From positions 1 to 40,662 of IMG/VR virus record IMGVR_UViG_3300044980_000059: a stretch of DNA of 40,662 nucleotides; one strand, written 5' to 3'. The translations under genes were made by a program, and so were the position numbers. Positions 22,758-31,689 of this stretch are shown piece by piece. The DNA is from a virus. The notes beneath the pieces are model-generated. The model was not told the origin of the DNA. It was given only the letters and a program-made list of their open reading frames with translations, and did not search any database. The first letter of the stretch is position 1. Each line of letters opens with the position of its first letter.

Positions 22758-23755
22758 CAGCGGTACCCTCCGTGGGTGATCCAGCCGCCATCAGGCCGGT
22801 TCCCGCGCACCAACTCACGGTCATATTGCGCCACGTTCGCCGGCCGCGCGTTGAGTGCCTTGATGTAATCGCTGGCCTCTTTCGCCATCTTCATCAGCAT
22901 GGCCGGAATCGTCACCGGACTGACGTACTCGACCCAGATTTCGCGCGCGAGCAGCCATTTCAGCGCCCGGTTATAGCCCTGCGGCATCACGATGATCTGA
23001 TTCAAGGTGAGATTTTCCAGGATCGTATCCGTGAACAGGTGGCATTCCACGCTGTTCCCCGGCGTCTGATAGACGTTCAGCAGACCGTACGGGAACTGGT
23101 TGTTGTACCAGGCGACGGTCGGCCACGGACCTGGCTGTGCCTTGTACAGGAACTGGTTGTACTGCGTTTCCGTCGCGTAGACGTCAAGCGTGAAGTCAAG
23201 GGCATTGAAGCGCGTGTAGCCGTGCGTGATGCGCAATGGCCTCGGAATCGGCAGGTCGCCCGGGATCGTATAGCTGATGCTGTCCAGACCGGTCGAATTG
23301 CCGATCGCATTGGCCGACATGGTGATCGTGTTCGAAGTGAACGAGAGCACAGTCGCATTGGCCGGGATCAGCCCCTGCGTATCGCTCAGAATCGAGCCCG
23401 AGGCGACCTGATATGCCGGGTTCTGGCCAGCAACGAGCTGCGGCGGGAAGTTCGTGATGCCAGTGATCGTCGGCGAACCGGATGTCAGCGTACCGGTGAA
23501 CGGCGGCAGGCCGAGCAGTTCGTTCGTTGGATTGCCGACCTTGTAGAGCCGCTGTTGCGCGGTCCACGACAGGATGTTTTCCTGCGAACCGAAGATGAAT
23601 TCCTTGTCCGTCGAGAGCGAATCGAGCAGATCGTTCAGTGTTTCGAGGCAGTCCGTCTCGTCATAATCCGCAAGCTGCTCGCCGGACTGATACGAGTTGA
23701 TCTTGCGCAACGCGCCCTTGATGATACCCAGCGCCGTGGTTGTGCCGATAGTCAT
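22757..23755 (-). CDS. P22 gp4-like head-completion protein with an inserted beta domain
   Basis: 332 residues; P22 gp4 is about 166. Residues 5-60 (ALGIIKGALRKIN...DCLETLNDLLDSL) and the C-terminal region (LKWLLAREIWVEY...LMKMAKEASDYIKALN) match the helical gp4 family, which binds below the portal. Residues about 85-165 are an inserted Thr/Ser/Gly beta domain of an Ig-like or adhesin-like look (LTSGSPTITGIT, ANATVLSFTSNTITM), absent from P22 gp4. No lysozyme motif seen. Confidence 0.82.
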   Translation of the reverse strand: MTIGTTTALGIIKGALRKINSYQSGEQLADYDETDCLETLNDLLDSLSTDKEFIFGSQENILSWTAQQRLYKVGNPTNELLGLPPFTGTLTSGSPTITGITNFPPQLVAGQNPAYQVASGSILSDTQGLIPANATVLSFTSNTITMSANAIGNSTGLDSISYTIPGDLPIPRPLRITHGYTRFNALDFTLDVYATETQYNQFLYKAQPGPWPTVAWYNNQFPYGLLNVYQTPGNSVECHLFTDTILENLTLNQIIVMPQGYNRALKWLLAREIWVEYVSPVTIPAMLMKMAKEASDYIKALNARPANVAQYDRELVRGNRPDGGWITHGGYR

Positions 23756-23764
23756 TTCAACTCC

Positions 23765-24622
23765 CTAGCAATGCGTCACGACGCCGTTGACGGTAGCAAA
23801 GCTTGAGCTGGGCGTGCCAGTGCATGTGACGCCGCCGGGAAGGGCGCCAACTACCGGCCAGAGCCCGGTTTCGCCATCGGTCTGAAACAGGATCGAGGTT
23901 GAATTGCTGGTGCCTTGCGGAAGAACGTAACCGGTGCCTGTCGTGCCATCAGCCCCATTGCTCAGATAGAGCGTGACCGTAAATGCTCCGGTCGTGTTGT
24001 TGATGAAACTTGGACGACGCGATGCCGTGTTGTAAGTGCCATTTGCGATGATGAACGTGACATTGCTGGTGAGCGCGCCGGTGAAGATCACGTTCCGGTC
24101 GCCCGGCGGAATCGGCGTCGCCATGATCTGGGCGCCGTTCGTATAAGCAGTGCCGCCATACAGAATCTGCGCTGCGGTTACCGTTCCCCCACCGCCGATC
24201 GAGGTAATGCGCAGCGTCGCATCGTCATTGCCACCAGCGAGAGTAATCAGATCGCCAACCGCGTAGCCAAGGCCCGGCACCGCGATCGTCAGGATGCTCT
24301 GGATGACACCACCAGACGTAAAGACCACTGGCGAGAAACCGGAACCTAGCGTCGCCTGGTTATATGTGCCTCCTGCCAGCGTCAGAGGAACAGTCTGCGT
24401 GGAACGGATGATCTGCTGGTTCGCGAAGGCATCGGTTGCAACCAGCGTCGTGTTATCGGTCGTCGGCTGGGTGGTTGCATGCAGCACGCCGCCAGTAATA
24501 CATGGCGAAGCAATGGCGGCATTGAGATTCGCTGCAGTCAGGATCGTGTCGGGAGAAAACGTGCTGCATTGCGCCCAGGTGAGAGAGGGCAAAAGCAGCA
24601 ACAGGGCGAGGAATTTTTTCAT
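23765..24622 (-). CDS. virion-region beta protein with a signal peptide
   Basis: 285 residues; ATG at 24622 (ATGA overlap). Residues 1-18 are a textbook export signal: Met-Lys-Lys, a seven-residue Leu/Ala core, and Trp-Ala before Gln-Cys. A DTILTAANLNAAI motif common in phage fibre-like proteins follows. The rest is Gly/Thr-rich beta sequence, and the C-terminus (GGVTCTGTPSSSFATVNG) ends in Cys. It sits between coat and gp4-like genes. Whether it is exported, or the leader only mimics a signal, cannot be decided here. Confidence 0.72.
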   Translation of the reverse strand: MKKFLALLLLLPSLTWAQCSTFSPDTILTAANLNAAIASPCITGGVLHATTQPTTDNTTLVATDAFANQQIIRSTQTVPLTLAGGTYNQATLGSGFSPVVFTSGGVIQSILTIAVPGLGYAVGDLITLAGGNDDATLRITSIGGGGTVTAAQILYGGTAYTNGAQIMATPIPPGDRNVIFTGALTSNVTFIIANGTYNTASRRPSFINNTTGAFTVTLYLSNGADGTTGTGYVLPQGTSNSTSILFQTDGETGLWPVVGALPGGVTCTGTPSSSFATVNGVVTHC

Positions 24623-24954
24623 CCGAGTCGGCTCGCATCGAGAACGAAAGGCTCGCCCAGGTCGTCAAGCATCGCTTGCCCGAGCAGATAGGTGGATTCG
24701 ACCGGACCGTCTGTGCCGACCGACATTGGGTAGCTGGAGATCGCGAGGATCGCCGGGTCATTGGGATTCATGCTGGTCCCGAACGCCGGGGTCTGCTCGA
24801 TGATGTAGCCGGGAAGCTGGGTGGTCTTGACCCAGCTCATCGTGACTGGATCAGTCTGGAAATACCCGAGCGGCACGACGCGAACGCCGGCCGCTACCAT
24901 GTACGCAAGAGCGTTCTGGATTTGAAGACCGACTACGTTCGGCATCGTCGGCAT
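24619..24954 (-). CDS. small protein with PASTA-like domain
   Basis: 111 residues. Residues 4-75 follow the PASTA pattern: MPNVVGLQIQNALAYMVAAGV, then a Tyr/Val strand, then EQTPAFGTSMNPND, then ILAIS. PASTA domains bind cell-wall muropeptides or act as structural spacers. In a phage virion module this may be a small surface or tail protein contacting the wall. The last 35 residues are acidic. Confidence in the fold is moderate. Confidence 0.65.
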   Translation of the reverse strand: MPTMPNVVGLQIQNALAYMVAAGVRVVPLGYFQTDPVTMSWVKTTQLPGYIIEQTPAFGTSMNPNDPAILAISSYPMSVGTDGPVESTYLLGQAMLDDLGEPFVLDASRLG

Positions 24955-24963
24955 AAACCATCC

Positions 24964-25326
24964 TCAGGAAATCCCGTTGCCGCGCAGGAAGCGCACATTG
25001 CCGCTCGTGGCGCCGGTGTTGAGGATAACCGTCACATCGGTCGTGTCGGCCCGCACGGTGACGATACGGAAGGTTCCCGGGGGCACGCCGACGCCATTAC
25101 TCAGCGTCGCCGCGCCGACATTGGCATCCCCAAACTGGCAGAACGCCCAACCATTCGTCGTGTTCTCGATGCAGATCGATGAGTTGGCGTCATCGCCATT
25201 CGGATTGCCAGGCAGTGCGGTTGCTGCGCTAGTCGTTGTCGATGCGGCCACCACCACGGGGGCCGATTGCTCGGCCCCGCCGGGTCCAGTGAAGCCAAAC
25301 AGCGGCTGGAAGGGAGTGGGCCACAT
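24964..25326 (-). CDS. small virion-region protein, unknown function
   Basis: 120 residues, Thr/Ala/Val/Gly-rich; starts MWPTPFQPLF. A beta-sandwich-like look with a CIENTTNGWAFCQFG segment containing two Cys that could pair. It could be a decoration or head-surface protein given its place a few genes behind coat. The next gene starts 10 nt downstream with an AGGAT ribosome site. No family recognised. Confidence 0.68.
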   Translation of the reverse strand: MWPTPFQPLFGFTGPGGAEQSAPVVVAASTTTSAATALPGNPNGDDANSSICIENTTNGWAFCQFGDANVGAATLSNGVGVPPGTFRIVTVRADTTDVTVILNTGATSGNVRFLRGNGIS

Positions 25327-25329
25327 GGC

Positions 25330-26070
25330 TTAGCTCGGCGTGCGCGGTACGGTGTACCACGAACCAGCAAGTACGCACGTGAAAGTGGTCGAGGTTTGAG
25401 CAGGCAGACTCAATGCAGCATTGGCCGAACCGCCATTGATCTTCTCGCTTCCCGTGCCGCCAGCACTCGGGAAGACGTTCACAGCGAAGCCGCTGACGTT
25501 ATGAACGGTCAATTCCAGCCCCGGAACCGATGCAGGCAACGTGACTGATCCAGCAGCTGCACCGGTGACGTTTGTCAGCAGAGTCGTGACAGGCGTTCCT
25601 GATGCTTGCGTGTTCGTCGCGTTGGATGCGATCTGCGCATTGCTGAACGTCTGCAGCCCAAGCGACAATGCAAAGCCGCTTGATAAGCCTTCGCTATACC
25701 ACTTTCCACCCACCGGCGAACTATAGATGACCATGGAATTGGACATCTGCGATACGCCGGTGCCGAAAGCCTGATCATCAATCGTATCGATGCCACCAGC
25801 GTAATTCCCGAAAACCTGCATTGGGTTCGCGCCGTGATTGATCACCAGCAATTCGAGGCCGGGCGTGGCCGGCGGAAGCTGGATTGAATCGCCGGCCGTC
25901 GCCACGGTCGTGATGCGGACCGTCTGTGATGTGATCTGGAGGGCGTTTTGCTGCCCCCCGCCCGCGTTCGCAGTCAGCGCATCCAGCGACGACTCGAGGA
26001 AGTAATCGCCGGGCTGAAACGCCACATTCCCGGCGAAGACGCCATAAGCGCGCCCAAGAGGCAGAGCCAT
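25330..26070 (-). CDS. virion-region protein with two tandem beta domains
   Basis: 246 residues; ATG at 26070 with AAGGAGAAAC upstream. Two halves repeat one pattern: residues 43-127 with LPPATPGLELLVINHG and KWYSE, and residues 160-241 with LPASVPGLELTVHNVS and SWYTV. Each half looks like a small beta-sandwich, suggesting an internal duplication. Composition and position (two genes after coat) suit a capsid decoration or stabilising protein. No family name can be given. Confidence 0.7.
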   Translation of the reverse strand: MALPLGRAYGVFAGNVAFQPGDYFLESSLDALTANAGGGQQNALQITSQTVRITTVATAGDSIQLPPATPGLELLVINHGANPMQVFGNYAGGIDTIDDQAFGTGVSQMSNSMVIYSSPVGGKWYSEGLSSGFALSLGLQTFSNAQIASNATNTQASGTPVTTLLTNVTGAAAGSVTLPASVPGLELTVHNVSGFAVNVFPSAGGTGSEKINGGSANAALSLPAQTSTTFTCVLAGSWYTVPRTPS

Positions 26071-26082
26071 GGTCGTTTCTCC

Positions 26083-26490
26083 TTACCAGTCAAGCTGGTT
26101 GCCAGATGCGGGCGCAGACCAGTTCGGCTGGACGCGGAACACCGTCACGTAGTACGTGCCCGAGGGCGGCGTGAGCGAGCCGGCAGTCGGGTTGACGAAC
26201 TGAATCGTCAACTGATCGGCTGCGGATACCCACGTGCCGCCTTGCGTGACACCGGCGGTGCCGCTCGGCGGGGTAACGACCACGGTGTCGGTCGTCAACA
26301 GGCCAATGCCGGTTGCGGCAAAGTTCTGGATCGGCGCGCTTGTGGCCGCCACCGCCGAAGGCGTCAGCGTGATCGCGAAGCGGCCAACCTTCCACAGGTT
26401 ACCGACAGGACTTTGTACGGTATCTGGCTGGGTTGCGACGTTCGGCCCCGGATTCGAGCCGTCGACGTTTGTTACTGCGGGGAATGCCAT
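26083..26490 (-). CDS. small virion-region protein, unknown function
   Basis: 135 residues; ATG at 26490 with GGAGT upstream, 12 nt behind the coat stop. Thr/Pro/Val-rich beta protein with no Cys; the pattern SGTYYVTVFRVQPNW near the end suggests an Ig-like or sandwich fold. By position immediately after coat it may be a head decoration or tail accessory protein. Confidence 0.7.
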   Translation of the reverse strand: MAFPAVTNVDGSNPGPNVATQPDTVQSPVGNLWKVGRFAITLTPSAVAATSAPIQNFAATGIGLLTTDTVVVTPPSGTAGVTQGGTWVSAADQLTIQFVNPTAGSLTPPSGTYYVTVFRVQPNWSAPASGNQLDW

Positions 26491-26502
26491 GATGTCGACT
26501 CC

Positions 26503-27867
26503 TTAACCCGAGACACGAGCGCCGAGCGAACGGTAGAGGCTTGAGAATCCATAAGCCACGTCCATCCGGGTCGGTTCCGCATCGTTGTTGATGGTGTACT
26601 GCGTCGCCACGCGAATCGAAAGGCCTAGGTCCTCGTCGAATGCGCGGCTCGCCTCGACCGCAGTGCGCGGCAGCGGCAGATCCACAAAGGCCAGAGCGAA
26701 GGCGTCGCGATGGAAATACAGATTTTCCGTCGAGGCGGTACCAGCCGCAGCGCCGCCGTTGATCGTCACCGCCGGCGTGCCGGTGAATGCCGAGCCGGCC
26801 GCGCAGTTCTGGAACTGACCGCCGATGATCGCCACTTCGCCGATCGTCAGCGAAAGCGTGCCAGTGCCGCTGGAAGTGTAAAGGCCGGTCATCGCGTTGA
26901 AAGTGCCGGCCGCGAGCGTCGCGGGCGCAAAGTTCGGGCCACCAGGCGCGGCGGTACCGGTCATCTGCGCATAGCCACCCGGCGGCAGCACCACAAACTG
27001 CTTGAGCGTGTTGCCGTAGCGGCCACGGTTCTGCGGGTTCACCGGGTAGAGACCGGCGATCTGGATCGTGTCGCCCACATAGCATTGGGCGGCCGTGTTC
27101 GTCAGCCCGGTGATATTGAGCACGCCAGTTTGCGCCCAGCCCGAGGTCAGAAGGCCAGAGCCGGCGGCCGCAGTCGTCACACCAGCGAGCACCGGCGTAC
27201 CGGTCAGCGTGCCAGTCGTGTAGTTGGCGATGTTGGGATCTTCAAACCAGTCGGCGCCGGCGGTCTTCTTCGCAATCATGCCGGTCTCGAAGAAGTCGCT
27301 GATCTGCGCCTGCGGGTTATAGAGACCCTTGAGCGAATCGGCCATCGAGCTTGAGGCCAATGGATGCAGCACCGAGGTCGGAATCAGGCCCTTCGGCATG
27401 CCTTCCGAAGCCAGAATGGCACGCGCATCGGAGAAGGTCTTGAAGATCGTCGGCGTGGTACCAGGCGTACCCAGACGGTTCGCCGTGTTCTGCATCGCGA
27501 AATACGCGCCGTCCGAGTCAATCCGGTTGCCCACCGCGACGCAAGCTGGGTGAATGAAGCGCTCTTCGAAGTCGTCGATGTCCAACAGCATGTTGATGGT
27601 GTTGAACTGGATGTCGACGTGGAACTGGTACAGGATGTTGACCGGTACGTAGTTCTCCGTGCTGGGCTCGACGTTCAGCGCGGAACCGAACGTACCCAGG
27701 TAGCGCGGCGGGAGGCGAACGTTACACGTTGCGCCGATCTTGCGGCCTTTCTGGCCGAATTCCTTATCGTATTGACGGTTGAACTTGTCCGTCACCACGC
27801 ACATGTTCGCCAGAACCGGGAGTGCCCGATTGGTGATCTGGCTGATTGTGAGAAGCTGGTTTGCCAC
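26503..27867 (-). CDS. major capsid protein, P22 coat (gp5) family
   Basis: 454 residues from a GTG at 27867 (GGGGA upstream) giving MANQLLTISQ, the form typical of this family; a further GTG at 27885 would add six residues. The N-arm and E-loop region (NREYD-like NRQYDKEFGQKGRKIG, RLPPRYLG) is followed by HK97-fold strands. A large insert (about residues 210-380, Gly/Thr-rich) is in the place of the P22 I-domain. The C-terminal hallmark NLYFHRDAFALAFVDLPLP then leads to a basic beta end. It assembles the icosahedral head around the scaffold protein. Confidence 0.92.
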   Translation of the reverse strand: MANQLLTISQITNRALPVLANMCVVTDKFNRQYDKEFGQKGRKIGATCNVRLPPRYLGTFGSALNVEPSTENYVPVNILYQFHVDIQFNTINMLLDIDDFEERFIHPACVAVGNRIDSDGAYFAMQNTANRLGTPGTTPTIFKTFSDARAILASEGMPKGLIPTSVLHPLASSSMADSLKGLYNPQAQISDFFETGMIAKKTAGADWFEDPNIANYTTGTLTGTPVLAGVTTAAAGSGLLTSGWAQTGVLNITGLTNTAAQCYVGDTIQIAGLYPVNPQNRGRYGNTLKQFVVLPPGGYAQMTGTAAPGGPNFAPATLAAGTFNAMTGLYTSSGTGTLSLTIGEVAIIGGQFQNCAAGSAFTGTPAVTINGGAAAGTASTENLYFHRDAFALAFVDLPLPRTAVEASRAFDEDLGLSIRVATQYTINNDAEPTRMDVAYGFSSLYRSLGARVSG

Positions 27868-27935
27868 GGTATTCCCCAAGCGCACAAAGGCGCAAAGCGT
27901 TGCAAATGCGCAGCTTGAGGACCACCGGGGACGGC

Positions 27936-28961
27936 TTAGTGCCGCTTACGTGCGTTGAGATTCGTGCGGTTGCGCTTGGAGTAATCTTCGATGGCTTCCT
28001 GGATATTCATATCCTTCGAGTCTTTCGGATTGCCTGCGCTTCCATTTGTATCCAACGGCGTGATCACCGGGGCCGGCTTGCTGCGCGGCTTGCTCAGATC
28101 AATGTCTGTGTCTTTGCTCGGTGCGGCCTTGGCGGCCTTTCCGTCGGATGATGCGGTGCTCGACTTTGTGTCGTGTTGGGCAGTCGTCTGCCCGAATGGC
28201 GACAGCATACTCTCAATTTTTCCGATTTTCACCAGTTGCGCGCGAGGATTCATCTTGTGCAGCGCAATAACAACATCGGGATTCTTTGCAAGATAGTAGG
28301 TAATTTCAGCCACCATCTCAGATTCTTCGAGATACGTCGCGATGTCTGGCGGAATTCGATCCGCATCTTTGCGAGGATTATTAACGACCTCCTTGAAATC
28401 AGGGACTAGTTTGATTGCGGTACGAATTCGCTCCGAAGCAGTTTCGATCCGCTCTTGATATTTAAGCTTCGCCGCTGCTTCGCGGTCTTCCTGAGCCTTC
28501 TCGGCCAATCGCTTGTCCACATGAAACTGGATCATCGCATCTACATAGGCGGCCTCGTTGGCGAAATTCTCGCGCTTGGGTTCGGTCGGCGCAGCCGGTT
28601 GTTCGATCTTCGGCGCCGTCTTCGCCTTCAACTCGGCGTTCTCGCGCTCCAGATCGGCCGCGCGCTGCTCCAGCATGCGGCGTTCGTTGAACTGCGCGGC
28701 GGCGAACTCCTCGGCTTCCTTGCGCTTGCGATACTGCTTGCCGATGGTCTTCTGCATGCGCTCGGTCAGGCCTTCGCGCTCGGCAGCGGTCAGGCCATTG
28801 CTGTCCTCTTCGTCGTCTTCGGGCGGCGCCGTCTTCGTTTCCGGCTTGACTTCCGGTTTTTCGATATCCGATGAGGGCGCTTCCGGCGCAGGATCAAGCG
28901 TCACGCCTGCGTCGGCCAGGATGCCTGCGGTATCGGTGCTGTCGAGTACGGTAATGGTCAT
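27936..28961 (-). CDS. scaffolding protein (P22 gp8-like role)
   Basis: 341 residues between the portal region and coat, the usual scaffold position. The N-terminus is acidic and Pro-rich (residues 20-55). A long coiled coil follows (about 60-175: Glu/Lys/Arg-rich heptads). A segment with ARNIT-like helices carries RAQLVKIGKIESML (about 245-265). The C-terminus is basic (YSKRNRTNLNARKRH), like the coat-binding helix-turn-helix of P22 scaffold. It guides coat and portal assembly and leaves the head before DNA packaging. About 68 nt separate it from the coat start. Confidence 0.85.
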   Translation of the reverse strand: MTITVLDSTDTAGILADAGVTLDPAPEAPSSDIEKPEVKPETKTAPPEDDEEDSNGLTAAEREGLTERMQKTIGKQYRKRKEAEEFAAAQFNERRMLEQRAADLERENAELKAKTAPKIEQPAAPTEPKRENFANEAAYVDAMIQFHVDKRLAEKAQEDREAAAKLKYQERIETASERIRTAIKLVPDFKEVVNNPRKDADRIPPDIATYLEESEMVAEITYYLAKNPDVVIALHKMNPRAQLVKIGKIESMLSPFGQTTAQHDTKSSTASSDGKAAKAAPSKDTDIDLSKPRSKPAPVITPLDTNGSAGNPKDSKDMNIQEAIEDYSKRNRTNLNARKRH

Positions 28962-29344
28962 TACTTTTCTCCATTCGCCAAACGGTCTTTAAGGGCGTAT
29001 CCCAAGAGTGGCCAGATTTTCTGCACGGCATTAGCTCGGGCGATCTTCCGGCCAATCTCTGCGTCGAAATTCTCGGGCGATGCGCATGCGCTTTCGCCTG
29101 TCACCGTGAAGCCGTTGTGCAATATAAGCACGCAGAAGGTAAGTAAATCGAGAGAACCAGATTGAAGCACGCGGCTCGCTTCATTTGCGCCTGCTATGCC
29201 ATCTGCTGCCGTGAAATAATGTTCGCAGGCGATTGCCGCATCAATGTCCGCAGGCGTCACACGCAAAGCCGTCTTTCCATTGCGTTGGATCTCGTCTTCG
29301 ATTTGTTCATCGTCACTGCGTCGCGTCTGAGTTGCCATGTTCAT
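28961..29344 (-). CDS. N4 gp49 / Sf6 gp66 family protein
   Basis: 127 residues. The C-terminal region carries the full family signature NGFTVTGESACASPENFD...IGRKIA...AVQKIWPLLGY. The family is widespread in tailed phages with no proven role. ATGA/TAATG-type overlaps link it to portal upstream and scaffold downstream, so it is expressed with head proteins. Start ATG at 29344; Met3 is a possible alternative. Confidence 0.9.
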   Translation of the reverse strand: MNMATQTRRSDDEQIEDEIQRNGKTALRVTPADIDAAIACEHYFTAADGIAGANEASRVLQSGSLDLLTFCVLILHNGFTVTGESACASPENFDAEIGRKIARANAVQKIWPLLGYALKDRLANGEK

Positions 29345-31554
29345 TCCTGCTCTCCCGAAGGTTTTTGCTGCGCTGCGGCCCGATCAGCCGCCGAATTCAT
29401 GTTGTCGTTGTTCATCGAGGCGGATGCCATCGAGGCGTCATGCAGAAGTTGCTTTTCAAGCTGGGCGGCTTCATGGTTGCGGCCGGCAGTCGAGTCGATG
29501 ATCTTGCCGCCAGCGCGGATCTCTTCGACCTTGAGCGCCGTATCGGCGCGCGTCTCGGTATCGTGCGCCTTGACCACAGCCGCCATATGCGCCTTCTGGA
29601 TGCCGAACTTGACCTCCTGCTGGGCCGCCTGCAGCGCCTGTTTGAGCTGCGCATTCTCGTTCGCGAGCGATTGAACCACGCTCTTCGCGCGGCTCGACAG
29701 GCCATCCATGACCTTTTTCAGGCCTTCCGGGTTGTTGGCCTGAAGCCGATCGGCCAATTCCTGCATGTATGGATGATCGATCGAGCGGAAGACCAGATCC
29801 GCGCCCTGCTTGGCAATAACTTCGGCTAGCGGCGGAATCTTGATCATGTCCACGAGGTTCTGTGCACCTTCCTCACGCTTCGTCTCATAGCCCGGGCCGG
29901 TGTCCATCACCACGTCATAGGTGCCGACAGAGACATCGTTCTTGATCTGGTTGATGGACTCGCCTTCTTCACCACCATGGTCATTGATCTTGACCATCTG
30001 CGGTGTCGAATCCTCGCCGATGATTCGCTGCATGCGGCCAGGTTCGCTGTAGTAGACCGGAATCCATTCGGTCATCACGCGCCAGCATTGCGCAATAGCT
30101 TGGGTCAGGTGATCGTAGTACTGGAAGTGCGACTGATCGGATAGCCATTGGCGTCGGTTGATTGCCTTGCCCGACACAACGACACCTTGTTCGTCCTGAC
30201 CCGGCTCGTTCGGCATGCCCGCCACTGCCACGAGGTTCGAGCGCATGCCCTGCACGAATTCGCTGAAGCCTGCCTCGATCTGCGCGGGTTCCTGACGCGC
30301 GGGCGGCGGAATCATGATCGGCAGTGAGCCGGTCTCGATCACCACAGGCTTGTAGGTGAGCACCGAGTATGGCTTCTGGTTCGCATCATCCCATTCGGGG
30401 TGACCATCGAGCTGGCCTTCTGCCGCGACCCATGGTGCCTTTGGAGCAAGCCCCAGACGCTTGATCTTGGCGACCTCGCCGTAGTTGACCATGCGCTGTG
30501 GATCCATCATGGCGTCCACCATGCCGCGCCGGCGGATCATGCCGTCGATATCGACCGAGTTGCCGTCGACGCGGAATACGGGGATGTACTGGCCGGGGAT
30601 GATCTGGCGCTCCAGCATTACTAACCCATTGAGCCGGAACCACTCCACGCGACGCTTAACCGAATCGCGCTCGCTGATGATGCGTGCGCCTGCTTTTCCC
30701 AATACATCGACAGCATCCTCCAGCGCAACAACTTCGCCTGTTATGCGCTTGAGTTCGGACTGATAGAGCATGTGCTCTTTGCCGGCTTTGTTGACGATCT
30801 GGTAGAGCTTCTCCGGCACTTCCCGAATGCGGAAGTACTCGGCCAGCCGCACGTGCTCCTTGCTCTCCCAGTCGAGCCGTTCGCCATTGTGGTCGATATC
30901 GTTCCAGTTGACGTTCTTCGCGTTCGGATAGCAGCGCTTATACTCCTGCCGCTTCATCGGAGTCGAGATGATGCACCAGTTCTGATCGGCACCGCTGGGC
31001 ATGATGGCGCCCGGGTCCATGTAGACAGAAAAGATGTTCCTGATCGGCAGGATTCGCAGGTCCTTTCTAAAAGAGCGTGGCCCCTCGTACTCAGCCACGA
31101 GTCGGAAGTATCCCTCTCCAGCGTCCACCGCCCGCTCCGCCGCCAGATCATAAGCAATGTCCGCTTCTGACCGATATTCAACATGGCGACCGATTCCATT
31201 GATGATCTCCGCGAGTTCGATGTCCGCGCCATCTCCAACCGGGTGGCACTTGCCGCGCGGGCGCTGCTGCTTGATGTTGTTGACCACGCGCCGTACGAAG
31301 GCATCGGTGAGGTTGATCGTCAGTTCAGGCGAGTCCTCAGATGCGCTCGTGATGACATCGTGATCCCACTGGTCACCCTCGCGGAACAGCATCGCGGCTT
31401 TGGCGCGCTTGCGGTTCTCGGAATAGGCCTCAGTCGCGATCTTGAGCCGGTCTTTGGCTTCCTCCCAGATATCCTGATCGGTGATGGCCGCAAACTCGCG
31501 GTCCTCTTCAGTGCGCTGAACGGGCTGATTACCGCCGGTGCCTTCATCGGCCAT
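29341..31554 (-). CDS. portal protein, P22 gp1-like
   Basis: 737 residues, close to P22 portal (725). The N-terminal pattern (RLKIATEAYSENRKRAKAAMLFREGDQWD, then LTINLTDAFVRRVVNNIKQQRP) and the middle (YMDPGAIMPSGADQNWCI...GVVVSGKAINRRQ) match P22-like portals. The C-terminus is a long coiled coil (about 620-700) like the P22 barrel. It forms the dodecameric DNA gate at one vertex. ATG at 31554, 4 nt after the preceding small gene. Confidence 0.93.
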   Translation of the reverse strand: MADEGTGGNQPVQRTEEDREFAAITDQDIWEEAKDRLKIATEAYSENRKRAKAAMLFREGDQWDHDVITSASEDSPELTINLTDAFVRRVVNNIKQQRPRGKCHPVGDGADIELAEIINGIGRHVEYRSEADIAYDLAAERAVDAGEGYFRLVAEYEGPRSFRKDLRILPIRNIFSVYMDPGAIMPSGADQNWCIISTPMKRQEYKRCYPNAKNVNWNDIDHNGERLDWESKEHVRLAEYFRIREVPEKLYQIVNKAGKEHMLYQSELKRITGEVVALEDAVDVLGKAGARIISERDSVKRRVEWFRLNGLVMLERQIIPGQYIPVFRVDGNSVDIDGMIRRRGMVDAMMDPQRMVNYGEVAKIKRLGLAPKAPWVAAEGQLDGHPEWDDANQKPYSVLTYKPVVIETGSLPIMIPPPARQEPAQIEAGFSEFVQGMRSNLVAVAGMPNEPGQDEQGVVVSGKAINRRQWLSDQSHFQYYDHLTQAIAQCWRVMTEWIPVYYSEPGRMQRIIGEDSTPQMVKINDHGGEEGESINQIKNDVSVGTYDVVMDTGPGYETKREEGAQNLVDMIKIPPLAEVIAKQGADLVFRSIDHPYMQELADRLQANNPEGLKKVMDGLSSRAKSVVQSLANENAQLKQALQAAQQEVKFGIQKAHMAAVVKAHDTETRADTALKVEEIRAGGKIIDSTAGRNHEAAQLEKQLLHDASMASASMNNDNMNSAADRAAAQQKPSGEQE

Positions 31555-31558
31555 GCCA

Positions 31559-31687
31559 TTACCCTCCCAAATACATTAGCCTTGTTTGAGCGTATCCACA
31601 TTTATTGCAATAGCGCACTTGCCACTGTCCCTCAGGCGCGCCATATTGCTCCCAACGGGACCAGCTATGGAATATATGAAATCTCAT
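31559..31687 (-). CDS. 42-residue protein with Cys-X2-Cys knuckle
   Basis: ATG at 31687 with TAGGGAGT just upstream; stop 4 nt before the portal ATG. Starts MRFHIFHSWSRWEQYG, rich in His and Trp, and contains Cys-Asn-Lys-Cys-Gly. The His plus Cys pair could bind zinc. It fills an otherwise empty gap between terminase-side genes and portal. Function unknown. Confidence 0.65.
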   Translation of the reverse strand: MRFHIFHSWSRWEQYGAPEGQWQVRYCNKCGYAQTRLMYLGG

Positions 31688-31689
31688 GT

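Noticed and set aside
27868-27935. Terminator or promoter in the gap between scaffold and coat
   Set aside because: There are short GCGC-type inverted matches (for example GCGCA...TGCGC), but no stable long stem with a T-run and no good promoter spacing.
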